DNA of 8,122 nucleotides from Acidimicrobiaceae bacterium. Lineage in GTDB: Bacteria; Actinomycetota; Acidimicrobiia; Acidimicrobiales; RAAP-2. Location: positions 1-8,122 of the forward strand of contig JAUTXB010000151.1 of assembly GCA_030838245.1 (NCBI GenBank), in the 5' to 3' direction. The notes under the pieces are model-generated. The model did not search any database. It saw only the letters and a program-made list of their open reading frames with translations, and was not told where the DNA came from. Positions 1 through 6,188 of the stretch are shown here, piece by piece. Made by a program: the position numbers and the translations under genes. How positions within the stretch are numbered: the stretch's first letter is position 1; each line of letters starts with the position of its first letter.

Positions 1-1426
1 TCCGGACCTGCTCGGCCCCGACGACGGCAGGCTTGCCCCAACCCCGGGCGACCACGGCGGCGTGGCTGACCAGCCCGCCCCTGGCGGTGAGAATGCCCTC
101 GGCCGCCAGCATGCCGTGCACATCCTCGGGCGAGGTCTCGCTGCGGACCAGCACGACCCGCTCGCCTCGTTGGGCGGCGTCCTGGGCATCGTCGGCGGTG
201 AGGTAGACCCGGCCCACTGCAGCGCCGGGGGAAGCCCCGAGTCCCTTGACCAGCACCGGGTAGCCCGAGCCGGCGAACTGGGGATGGAGCACCTGGTCGA
301 GGTGGTCCCCGGTGACCCGTTCGATGGCCTCGGATCGGCTCAGCTTGATCTTCGGGTCGGTGGTCATGTCGACGGCCATCCGGAGGGCGGCCTGGCCGGT
401 GCGCTTGCCCACCCGGGTCTGGAGCATCCACAGCTTTCCCTGCTCGATGGTGAACTCGGTGTCGCACATGTCCCGGTAGTGGTGCTCGAGCCGGGCGAAG
501 ATGGCCAGCAGCTCGGCGTGGATCTTGGGGAACTGGCGCTTCAGCGCCGACAGGGGCTCGGTATTGCGGATGCCGGCCACCACGTCCTCGCCCTGGGCGT
601 TGATCAGGTAGTCGCCGTACTCGCCTTTCTCGCCCGTAGCCGGATCGCGGGTGAAGCCCACCCCGGTCCCGGACTGGTCGTCGCGGTTCCCGAACACCAT
701 GGCCTGCACGTTGACGGCGGTACCCAGCTCGTGGGCGATCCGCTCGCGGACCCGGTAGGCATTGGCTCGGGGACTGTCCCATGACTCGAACACGGCCTCG
801 ATGGCTCCGCGGAGCTGGTCGTCGGGGTCCTGGGGGAAGGGCTTGCCGGTGTGGCGCTCCACGATCTGCTGGTAAGCGTCGACCAGGTACCGGAGGAGCT
901 CGGTGGGGATGCCGGCGTCGGACTCGGTGTTGGCCAGCTCTTTGGCCGCATCGAGCAGGCTGTCGAACTCCTCGCCGGGGACGCCGAGGACGATGCGGCC
1001 GTACATGGCCACGAAGCGCCGATAGGAGTCGAAGGCGAAGCGCTCATCGTCCGTCTGCTTGGCCAGACCGATGACCGACTGGTCGTTGAGCCCCAGGTTG
1101 AGGACGGTGTCCATCATTCCGGGCATGGAGAACTTGGCGCCCGAGCGGACCGACGCCAGCAACGGGTCGGCCGCATCGCCAATGCGCTTGCCCATCTTCT
1201 TTTCGAGCCGCGACCGGGCCTTGGCCACTTCTTCGGTCAGCCCGTCGGGCCAACCAGCTTCCATGTGGGCTCGGCAGGCATCAGTGGAGATGGTGAACCC
1301 GGGGGGGACAGGAAGGTCCAGTACCGATGTCATCTCGGCCAAGTTGGCACCCTTGCCACCCAGGAGGTCCTTCATATCCATGGGTGGCTTCTTGTGCTTG
1401 TGGTCGAAGTCGTAGACAAACGGCAT
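1..1426 (-). CDS. ppdK: Pyruvate, phosphate dikinase (N-terminal 475 residues; cut by window edge)
   Basis: This cytosolic enzyme interconverts pyruvate, ATP and phosphate with phosphoenolpyruvate, AMP and pyrophosphate. Reading from the ATG at 1426 gives MPFVYDFDHK..., then the nucleotide-binding domain (about residues 1-345) with GGKGANLAEM at 23-32 and LQTRVGKRTG at 335-344; R338 corresponds to the family's ATP-phosphate arginine. The phosphohistidine domain begins near 395 (GLGASPGAAVGRVY), and the swivelling catalytic histidine is H455 in ARGGLVSHAAVVARGWGKP. The PEP/pyruvate-binding barrel lies beyond base 1; the family is usually about 870-900 residues. An AGGAGA ribosome site 9 bases upstream supports the start. 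The gene follows glyS on the same strand after about 110 bases. Oddly, the residue two before H455 is Val, where many dikinases have the Thr targeted by the DUF299-type regulatory kinase/phosphatase. Identity is near certain; the physiological direction (gluconeogenic or glycolytic) cannot be told from sequence. Confidence 0.97.
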   Translation of the reverse strand, partial: MPFVYDFDHKHKKPPMDMKDLLGGKGANLAEMTSVLDLPVPPGFTISTDACRAHMEAGWPDGLTEEVAKARSRLEKKMGKRIGDAADPLLASVRSGAKFSMPGMMDTVLNLGLNDQSVIGLAKQTDDERFAFDSYRRFVAMYGRIVLGVPGEEFDSLLDAAKELANTESDAGIPTELLRYLVDAYQQIVERHTGKPFPQDPDDQLRGAIEAVFESWDSPRANAYRVRERIAHELGTAVNVQAMVFGNRDDQSGTGVGFTRDPATGEKGEYGDYLINAQGEDVVAGIRNTEPLSALKRQFPKIHAELLAIFARLEHHYRDMCDTEFTIEQGKLWMLQTRVGKRTGQAALRMAVDMTTDPKIKLSRSEAIERVTGDHLDQVLHPQFAGSGYPVLVKGLGASPGAAVGRVYLTADDAQDAAQRGERVVLVRSETSPEDVHGMLAAEGILTARGGLVSHAAVVARGWGKPAVVGAEQVR

Positions 1427-1435
1427 CGCGTCAGG

Positions 1436-1441
1436 TCTCCT
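1436..1441 (-). promoter_or_regulatory. Ribosome binding site of ppdK
   Basis: On the minus strand AGGAGA lies 9 bases before the ATG at 1426. It fixes the ppdK start. It also shows that ppdK is translated from a leadered message, unlike the gene starts at 2877, 6074, 6189 and 7082, which lack a convincing Shine-Dalgarno sequence. Confidence 0.75.
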
Positions 1442-1453
1442 GCAGCTGGTCGG

Positions 1454-1482
1454 GGTAGTCCGCGCCGAACGCGCGGAGTACC
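1454..1482 (-). other. Strong hairpin in the glyS-ppdK spacer (terminator or ppdK leader structure)
   Basis: The arms GGTAGTCCGCGC (1454-1465) and GCGCGGAGTACC (1471-1482) pair at 11 of 12 positions around a 5-base loop (CGAAC). The only mismatch is 1458/1478. The hairpin lies 54 bases beyond the glyS stop and 27 bases before the ppdK ATG. No T-run follows on the minus strand, so it is not a classical intrinsic terminator. It may be a U-less terminator, a processing or stability element, or a leader structure controlling ppdK. A weak -10-like TAGCAT (minus strand, 1489-1484) lies just upstream and has only a poor -35 match. The pairing is seen directly; the function is inferred. Confidence 0.5.
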
Positions 1483-1501
1483 AATGCTACCCAACCAGTT
1501 C

Positions 1502-1519
1502 GACCGCTCCGAAGCGACC
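1502..1519 (-). terminator. Weak hairpin after glyS (possible terminator)
   Basis: The minus-strand RNA can fold GGUCGCU-UCGG-AGCGGUC into a 7-bp stem with two G-U pairs and a 4-base loop, 17 bases after the glyS stop codon. The G-U pairs form only in the minus-strand transcript, which fits the direction of glyS transcription. No U-tract follows, so termination is only a possibility. Confidence 0.25.
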
Positions 1520-1536
1520 GAGCACGCTGGTCTGGC

Positions 1537-2877
1537 TCAGGCCCCGTCCATTCGGCGCTGGATCACCGCCACCAGATCGACGATCGGGACCCGCTCCTGG
1601 TCGGTCGTGTCCCGGTCCCTGACGGTCACCGCCTTATCCTCGAGCGAGTCGAAGTCGATGGTGATGCACCAGGGCGTGCCCACCTCGTCCTGTCGGCGGT
1701 AGCGCTTTCCGATCGACTGGGTCACGTCGTAGTCGCACATGAAATGAGGCTGGAGGGCCGAGAGCACCTGTTGGGTCAGGGGCTCGAGCGTGTCCTTTTT
1801 GGACAGGGGCAAGACGGCCACCTGGTAGGGGGCCAGCCTCGGGTGCAGGCGCAGGATCGACCTTGACTCACCGGCCACCTCGTCCTCATGGTAGGCAGCC
1901 AGCAGGAAGGCCATCATCGTCCTGGTGGCCCCGGCCGCCGGCTCGATCACGTAGGGCACATAGCGTTCGTTGGTGGTGGGATCGAAGTAGTCGAGCCGCT
2001 CCCCCGACGCGGCGGCGTGGGCCTTGAGGTCGAAGTCGGTACGGTTGGCGATGCCCTCCAGCTCGTCCCAGCCCCATGGAAAGAGGAACTCCACGTCGGC
2101 TGTGGCCACCGAGTAGTGGGACAGCTCGTCGGCATCGTGGTGGCGCAGCCGCAACTGGTCCTCGGGGATCCCCAGGTCGAGGTACCAGCGGTACCGCTCG
2201 TTCAGCCAGTACTCGAACCACTGCTGACCCTCGGCCGGAGGGACGAAGAACTCCATCTCCATCTGTTCGAACTCGCGGGTGCGGAACACGAAGTTCTGCG
2301 GAGTGATCTCGTTGCGGAAGGACTTGCCCACCTGGGCGATCCCGAACGGCGGCTTCTTCCTGGTGGTCTGGAGCACGTTCATGAAGTTGATGAACATCCC
2401 CTGGGCCGTCTCCGGTCGCAGGTAGGCGACCGCACCCTCGTCCTCCAACGGGCCGGCGTGGGTCTTGAACATGAGATTGAAGGCCCGAGCCTCGGTGAAC
2501 TCGGTCGACCCGCACGAGGGGCAGACGCCGTCGATCTTGTCGGCCCGCCACCGCTGGTGGCAGTTCCGACAGTCGACCAGTGGGTCGGTGAAGTTGGCCA
2601 GGTGGCCGGACGCCTCCCACACGGCCGGCGGTGACAGGATGGACGCGTCGAGGCCGACGACGTCGGTCCGTCGCTGCACCATCGACCTCCACCAGGCGTC
2701 CTTGACGTTCCGGAGCAGGTTGACCCCCAACGGCCCGTAGTCGTAGGTGGAGCGAAAGCCGCCGTAGATCTCGGCTGACTGGAAGATGAACCCCCGGCGC
2801 TTGCACAGGCTCACCACCTTTTCCATGAGGTCGGACGGCTGTGCTGGCGCGTCGTTGGAGGCGGGCGCGTCGGGCAT
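1537..2877 (-). CDS. glyS: Glycyl-tRNA synthetase, dimeric (alpha2) class II type
   Basis: This enzyme charges tRNA-Gly with glycine in the cytosol. The 446-residue product has the class II catalytic core: YDYGPLGVNLLRNVKDAWW at 45-63, RPETAQGMFINF (154-165), motif 2 FRNE...RTREFEQMEMEFF (187-211), EGIANRTDFDL (274-284) and motif 3 IEPAAGATRT (311-320). An insertion carries a likely zinc site, C103xxC106 and C119xxC122. The anticodon-binding domain covers about 350-446 (LAPYQVAVLPL, GKRYRRQDEVGTPW, VTVRDRD). Motif 3 reads EPA where many homologues have EPS, a serine in the glycine pocket. The reading frame is open to an ATG at 2934, but those 19 extra residues look unlike the family, so I chose the ATG at 2877. 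That start has no Shine-Dalgarno sequence but does have TACCAT 6 bases upstream. hemW ends 113 bases upstream; ppdK follows downstream. Confidence 0.96.
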   Translation of the reverse strand: MPDAPASNDAPAQPSDLMEKVVSLCKRRGFIFQSAEIYGGFRSTYDYGPLGVNLLRNVKDAWWRSMVQRRTDVVGLDASILSPPAVWEASGHLANFTDPLVDCRNCHQRWRADKIDGVCPSCGSTEFTEARAFNLMFKTHAGPLEDEGAVAYLRPETAQGMFINFMNVLQTTRKKPPFGIAQVGKSFRNEITPQNFVFRTREFEQMEMEFFVPPAEGQQWFEYWLNERYRWYLDLGIPEDQLRLRHHDADELSHYSVATADVEFLFPWGWDELEGIANRTDFDLKAHAAASGERLDYFDPTTNERYVPYVIEPAAGATRTMMAFLLAAYHEDEVAGESRSILRLHPRLAPYQVAVLPLSKKDTLEPLTQQVLSALQPHFMCDYDVTQSIGKRYRRQDEVGTPWCITIDFDSLEDKAVTVRDRDTTDQERVPIVDLVAVIQRRMDGA

Positions 2878-2883
2878 GGGGGA

Positions 2884-2889
2884 ATGGTA
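2884..2889 (-). promoter_or_regulatory. Candidate -10 box for a leaderless glyS transcript
   Basis: On the minus strand TACCAT is followed by exactly 6 bases (TCCCCC) and then the glyS ATG, so transcription would begin at or next to the start codon. No good -35 box is visible 17-18 bases upstream (GCGGAG). The call rests mainly on the same spacing at the starts at 6074, 6189 and 7082. The rest of the hemW-glyS spacer (2878-2990) shows only a GGCACC/GGTGCC inverted repeat (2922-2927 and 2964-2969) with a 36-base loop. Confidence 0.35.
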
Positions 2890-2990
2890 CCGGTTGTCGC
2901 TTCCCCCTCCGCCCGATCGCAGGCACCCGGTCACGCAATCGCCTGGTCATGGGCCCTGGTCGCGGTGCCGAGCGATTCGGAGCGCGTCCC

Positions 2991-4146
2991 TCAGCAGGCC
3001 GGCGCGCCGACCACCAGCTTGGCGATCACCGCATTGGCCAACAGCCGGCCCCGGACCGTGAGTACAGCCCGACCGCCGGCCACGGCCACCAGTCCCTCGA
3101 GGTCGGGATCATCGGGTACCGCGCTGGCCGCCACGCCGGAACGAGTGCGAATCGCAAGGGTGAGCGCCTCGAAGGCGCGTTGGGACTCGGTCAGGACCTC
3201 CTCGCCGGCCATCGGGTCGCGGCCGGCGGTCATCGCTCGCACGTACCGGTCGGGCGTGCGCACGTTCCACCAGCGACGGCCGGCCTGATGGGAATGGGCC
3301 GCCGACCCGATCCCCCGGTAGTCCCCCTGGTCCCAGTACAGGTGGTTGTGGCGGCACTCGTGGCCGGGCTGGGCCCAGTTGGAGATCTCCTCCCACCGGT
3401 AGCCGGCCGCCGTCAACACCTCGTCGGCGCGCTCGTAGCGGGCTGCTTGCGTGTCGTCGTCGGGGTGGCGGTCCGAGTCGGCGGCCAACAGGGTCCCTGG
3501 CTCCACGGAGAGGGCATAAGCGCTGACATGGGGCGGACGATCGGGGAGCCCGATTAGGTCGGCCAAGCTGCGATCCCAGTCGGCCTCGGTCTCCCCGGCC
3601 CCACCGATGATGAGGTCCATGTTCCACGAGGCAAATCCGGCGCCAGGCTACGGCTTCGGCCGCCTCAGCCACCACCCCCGGTGTGTGGCGCCGTCCGAGG
3701 CCGGCCAGCACATGCGGGGACGTCGACTGCACGCCGAGGGAGATCCGGGTCACCCCTGCCTCCCGGTACCGGGCGAACCGCTCGGGCTGGGCGTCTTCGG
3801 GATTGCACTCCACGGTGACCTCGGCGTCGGGTGCCCTGGGGATCGAGGCCACGATGTCGCACAGGAGGTCGGCGGGAAGGCGTGAGGGCGTCCCTCCACC
3901 GAAGAAGACCGACGTTGCTGCAGGCATGCCCTGGTCGACGGCCCGTCGGGACTCGGCCACGCAGGCGGCGGCGTAGTCGACCATCAGGTGGTCGCGGTCG
4001 GTATAGGTGGCAAACGCGCAGTAGTCGCACCGTGACCGGCAGAACGGGATGTGGACGTAGACGCCGAACGGCGCTGGAGCGGGGGATGCTGTCGGCGCCG
4101 GGGTCGTCGTCGGAACGAGGGCCGGCGCCGTCTCCCGTGCGGTCAT
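2991..4146 (-). pseudogene. hemW: HemW-type radical SAM heme chaperone (CPO-III oxidase-like), frameshifted
   Basis: HemW is a radical SAM protein related to HemN and thought to deliver heme to respiratory enzymes. The first 167 codons (4146 down to 3646) hold the Fe-S motif C36xxxC40xxC43 in FCRSRCDYCAF, GGGTPS (83-88), ECNPED and RISLGVQST. The remaining 217 residues (3644 to 2991) are in another frame: GAGFASWNMDLIIGGAGETE, SAYALSVEPGT, the HemW-type HNHLYW motif and an intact C-terminus. One extra base, T on the minus strand at 3645, separates the two frames. Without it AEAVA joins GAGF with the expected family spacing and gives a normal 384-residue protein. The ATG overlaps the recO stop (ATGA), which suggests translational coupling. 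Near the N-terminus there is a Pro/Thr/Ala-rich stretch (about 8-26). The shift may be a sequencing error or a recent real mutation; no other decay is visible. A restart ATG exists at 3620 but would lack the Fe-S domain. Confidence 0.9.
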
Positions 4147-4868
4147 GACGCCGGGCCGGAGCGAACGGCCCGAAGACGCCGATCGAGATGGGCCTCCATG
4201 GCCTCGGTTGCCAGGGAGGCCACTTCGTCGGTGACGGGCGAGCGGGGCTCGGCCAGCACGCCGGCCAGTCCCCCACCCAACGTCCGGCGCAGCAGCTCGA
4301 GCGCGGGGGCGGAGAGGGGGCGCCCCCGCCGACAGCTCCGGCAGTGGACCCCTCCCTCGATCAGGTCGAAGGCCACCAGCTGGGCACTGTCCTCCTCGCC
4401 GCAGGACACGCACATGTCGAGCACCGGAGCCGAGCCCTCGAGGGCCAGTACCTTCATGAAGAAGGCCGGTGCCACCATCGGCGTGTCGGCGCCGTCCAAC
4501 ACCCGGAGGGCCCCGACCAGCATCTCGTAGAGCTGCGGATTGGCGTGGCGCTCCTGGCCGACCTGGTCCACCACCTCGAGCATCGAGAGGGCGGCCGACA
4601 TCCGATCGAGGTCCTCGCGGATGGTGCGGAACGTGTCGATGGCCTCGGCCTGGTTCACGATGTCCAGGTCGCTCCGACCCTGCCAGGCCAGGATGGCCAC
4701 ATGGCTGAGCGGCTCCAACCGGGCCCCGAACTTCGAAGCGGTCCGACGGACGCCCTTGGCCACAGCGCGAACCTTGCCGTGCTGCTCGGTCATGATCGTC
4801 ACGATCCGATCCGCCTCACCGAGCCGGATCGTGCGCAGCACCACCCCCTGGTCGCGGAACAGGCTCAT
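4143..4868 (-). CDS. recO: DNA repair protein RecO
   Basis: RecO works with RecR to load RecA onto SSB-covered single-stranded DNA during RecF-pathway gap repair. The 241-residue product begins MSLFRDQGVVLRTIRLGEAD, the family's N-terminal OB-fold signature, with GEADRIVTIMTEQHGKVRAVAKGVRR at about 17-42. A helical middle (about 85-150) follows, and a four-cysteine zinc site C153xxC156...C176xxC179 (DMCVSCG and HCRSCRRG). Length fits the family. The ATG overlaps the stop of the upstream small membrane gene by ATGA, and its own stop overlaps the hemW start in the same way. It is therefore probably translated by coupling within the uppS cluster. uppS and recO are close neighbours in other actinobacteria too, from memory. 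Nothing in the protein looks damaged. Confidence 0.95.
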   Translation of the reverse strand: MSLFRDQGVVLRTIRLGEADRIVTIMTEQHGKVRAVAKGVRRTASKFGARLEPLSHVAILAWQGRSDLDIVNQAEAIDTFRTIREDLDRMSAALSMLEVVDQVGQERHANPQLYEMLVGALRVLDGADTPMVAPAFFMKVLALEGSAPVLDMCVSCGEEDSAQLVAFDLIEGGVHCRSCRRGRPLSAPALELLRRTLGGGLAGVLAEPRSPVTDEVASLATEAMEAHLDRRLRAVRSGPAS

Positions 4869-5281
4869 TCGTGGTCGCCCGGCCCCTCACCACCGTTGTC
4901 CCTCGGGGTGTCCGTGGAGTCGGCGCCGGCTGTGTCCGTCGGGCCCGTACCGGAAGTGTCCGTCGAGCCCGTGCCGACTGTGTCCGTGGAGCCGGCCTCC
5001 CTCCCGGCTCGATGGGGGTCATCGGGCTCAACGTTGCTACGAGGAGGGGCGACGGGAGCGTTCGGGCCCGACGAGGACAAGGGGGCGGGGTCGAACCCCG
5101 GTGGCGCTGCCGCCCGGGTCCGCCCGTGGCTCCGGCCCCCGAGCATGTTCCCGCCGCCGACCAACAGGACCAAGATGGGCACGATCACAACGAAGGGGAC
5201 GATGGTGGTGAACCCAGCCGCGGCCAGAACTACGCAGAAGAGATAGATGGCCACACCGCCGGCCACCGCAACCTTGATCAC
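4865..5281 (-). CDS. Small membrane protein of unknown function with repeat-rich C-terminal tail
   Basis: I do not recognise this family. The 138-residue product has a hydrophobic N-terminus (about residues 3-48, AIYLFCVVLAAAGF and IVPFVVIVPILVLLVGGG) that probably forms two membrane helices with a short turn. A basic stretch (RSHGRTR, 50-56), a Pro/Ala/Ser-rich linker and an acidic Thr/Asp/Gly tail follow. Residues about 98-128 repeat an octapeptide of the form (S/P)TDTxGxx three to four times. The start is a GTG at 5281 with GAGGTGA, a strong Shine-Dalgarno match, 7 bases upstream. A nearer ATG overlapping the uppS stop is in a frame that closes after ten codons. The gene lies 25 bases after uppS, and its stop overlaps recO by ATGA, so it is part of the operon. 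The tail is probably disordered. A role near the membrane alongside UppS is only a guess. Coding status is supported by the operon fit and the ribosome site. Confidence 0.75.
   Translation of the reverse strand: MIKVAVAGGVAIYLFCVVLAAAGFTTIVPFVVIVPILVLLVGGGNMLGGRSHGRTRAAAPPGFDPAPLSSSGPNAPVAPPRSNVEPDDPHRAGREAGSTDTVGTGSTDTSGTGPTDTAGADSTDTPRDNGGEGPGDHE
4908..5003 (-). repeat. Four-unit 24-bp tandem repeat inside the small membrane gene
   Basis: Units start at 4908, 4932, 4956 and 4980 on the plus strand. Each begins GTGTCCGT(C/G)G and is 24 bases long; the units are imperfect copies. In the coding frame they give the octapeptide (S/P)TDTxGxx. The period is a multiple of three, so gain or loss of units would keep the frame. 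Confidence 0.8.
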
Positions 5282-5288
5282 AACTCGC

Positions 5289-5295
5289 TCACCTC
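5289..5295 (-). promoter_or_regulatory. Ribosome binding site of the small membrane gene
   Basis: On the minus strand GAGGTGA lies 7 bases before the GTG at 5281, inside the short spacer after the uppS stop. It is complementary to the 16S rRNA tail over all seven bases and decides the GTG start. Confidence 0.7.
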
Positions 5296-5306
5296 GGGCC
5301 GACCGG

Positions 5307-6074
5307 TCATGACACGCCGCCGTAGCGCCGCTGGCGCTGCTGGTACTCCCGGACAGCGTCGAAGAGATGCTGGCGCCGGAAATCGGGCCACAGCACCTCG
5401 GGGAACACCAGCTCGCTGTAGGCCAACTGCCAGAGAAGAAAGTTGGAGATCCGGTTCTCGCCCGACGTCCGGATGACCAGGTCGGGGTCGGGCTGGTCGG
5501 GATAGTAGAGGCGGGAGCGGATGGCCTTCTCGTCGACCTTGTTGGCCGAGACGCCGTCGGCCACCAGTCGACGGACGGCATCGACGATCTCCGCCCGGCC
5601 ACCGTAATTGAAGGCCATGGTCAGAGTCATCCGCCGGTTCTTCTCGGTCAGCGCTACCGACTCGTCCATGCGCCGCAGCACTCGCTTGGGGACCCGCCAG
5701 TCGCGCCGACCGGCAAACCGGATGCGCACCCCCTTGTCGTGCAGCTCGTCCCGGCGCCGGGCCAGGAGGCCCTCGTTGAAGCCCATCAGGTAGCGAACCT
5801 CGTCGGCCGGTCGACGCCAGTTCTCGGTCGAGAAGGCGTACATGGTCAGCCAGGGGATGTTCAGCTCGAGCGCGCCCTCCACGGCATCGAGCAGCGCGGC
5901 CTCACCGGCTCCGTGGCCCTCGGTGCGGGGCAGCCCCCGGCGGCTGGCCCACCGGCCGTTCCCGTCCATGACGCAGCCGATGTGCTTGGGGATGGGCCCG
6001 TCGGCGACGTCCGCGGCCACCAACGGACGCGCCGGAGCACCGCTCTGCTCGGGGTTGCCATCGGCCAATTGCAC
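5307..6074 (-). CDS. uppS: Undecaprenyl diphosphate synthase (cis-prenyltransferase)
   Basis: This enzyme condenses isopentenyl diphosphate units in cis onto an allylic primer, making the polyprenyl carrier for peptidoglycan and other envelope polymers at the inner membrane face. The 255-residue product carries the family signatures: HIGCVMDGNGRWASRRGL (31-48) with catalytic Asp D37, GHGAGEAAL (53-61), YAFSTENWRRP (79-89), MAFNYGGRAEI (153-163), and IRTSGENRISNFLLWQLAYS (201-220) followed by ELVFPEVLWPDF. Length is typical. The start is a GTG at 6074: an in-frame TAG lies four codons upstream, so nothing earlier is possible. That TAG is part of TAGGTT, a -10-like box exactly 6 bases before the GTG. 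uppS is the first gene of the minus-strand cluster uppS, small membrane protein, recO, hemW, and is divergent from the transporter gene at 6189. Actinobacteria may carry a second short- or long-chain cis-prenyltransferase, so the exact chain length is not certain. Confidence 0.95.
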   Translation of the reverse strand: MQLADGNPEQSGAPARPLVAADVADGPIPKHIGCVMDGNGRWASRRGLPRTEGHGAGEAALLDAVEGALELNIPWLTMYAFSTENWRRPADEVRYLMGFNEGLLARRRDELHDKGVRIRFAGRRDWRVPKRVLRRMDESVALTEKNRRMTLTMAFNYGGRAEIVDAVRRLVADGVSANKVDEKAIRSRLYYPDQPDPDLVIRTSGENRISNFLLWQLAYSELVFPEVLWPDFRRQHLFDAVREYQQRQRRYGGVS

Positions 6075-6080
6075 GCCGCG

Positions 6081-6086
6081 AACCTA
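6081..6086 (-). promoter_or_regulatory. Candidate -10 box for a leaderless uppS transcript
   Basis: On the minus strand TAGGTT is followed by 6 bases (CGCGGC) and the uppS GTG. The TAG is also an in-frame stop, so the start cannot lie further upstream. A GGATAGG overlapping the box could act as a weak Shine-Dalgarno sequence instead. No clear -35 box is seen (ACTGCA at 17-base spacing). Confidence 0.45.
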
Positions 6087-6145
6087 TCCGCTGGCGTCGG
6101 GGGTGCAGTTCGTTCGGGTCGATGCAGGCCCAGGCGCCGAGCGGG

Positions 6146-6164
6146 CCGCCGTCTTGAGCGGCGG
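6146..6164. promoter_or_regulatory. Inverted repeat over the -35 box (possible operator)
   Basis: CCGCCG (6146-6151) and CGGCGG (6159-6164) form a perfect 6-bp dyad with a 7-base spacer, TCTTGAG. The spacer and the first base of the right arm hold the proposed -35 box TTGAGC (6154-6159) of the transporter gene. A repressor bound here would cover that box. Another inverted repeat, GGCCC/GGGCC (6127-6131 and 6143-6147), overlaps it to the left. In GC-rich DNA such short dyads can arise by chance. Confidence 0.35.
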
Positions 6165-6182
6165 TGAAGCCCGGGCTAGACC
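6154..6182 (+). promoter_or_regulatory. Promoter of the TauE/SafE transporter gene, leaderless
   Basis: TTGAGC (6154-6159), a 17-base spacer, and TAGACC (6177-6182) form a recognisable sigma-A-type promoter. Six bases (CTCTCC) then separate the -10 box from the ATG at 6189, so transcription should start at or beside the ATG. The TAG of the -10 box is an in-frame stop four codons upstream of that ATG, and no Shine-Dalgarno sequence fits in the 9 bases between them. Confidence 0.6.
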
Positions 6183-6188
6183 CTCTCC

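Noticed and set aside
1484..1489. A dedicated ppdK promoter with -10 TAGCAT
   Set aside because: The best -35 partner (TTCGGA, 18-base spacing) matches the consensus at only three positions, and a start there would fall within the hairpin; not strong enough to list.
2878..2934. Longer glyS start at the ATG at 2934
   Set aside because: The extra 19 residues are Gly/Ser-rich and unlike the family, no ribosome site precedes them, and the -10-like TACCAT lies inside this stretch.
2878..2990. T-box or glycine riboswitch leader for glyS
   Set aside because: No T-box consensus, antiterminator or paired glycine aptamer could be seen, and the glyS promoter appears to lie directly at the start codon.
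62..3557. Several plus-strand open frames of 230-280 codons (near 62-784, 851-1702, 1888-2634 and 2841-3557)
   Set aside because: They lie antisense to ppdK, glyS and hemW, carry no recognisable motif and have no credible ribosome sites; such shadows are expected in GC-rich DNA.
3609..3660. Programmed ribosomal frameshift in hemW
   Set aside because: No slippery run, stop codon at the shift point or stimulatory hairpin is evident, and HemW is not known to be made this way; an indel or read error is simpler.
4147..4413. Longer hemW start at 4413
   Set aside because: It would read through most of the 3' half of recO in another frame. The ATG at 4146 overlaps the recO stop and is followed by a normal HemW N-terminus.
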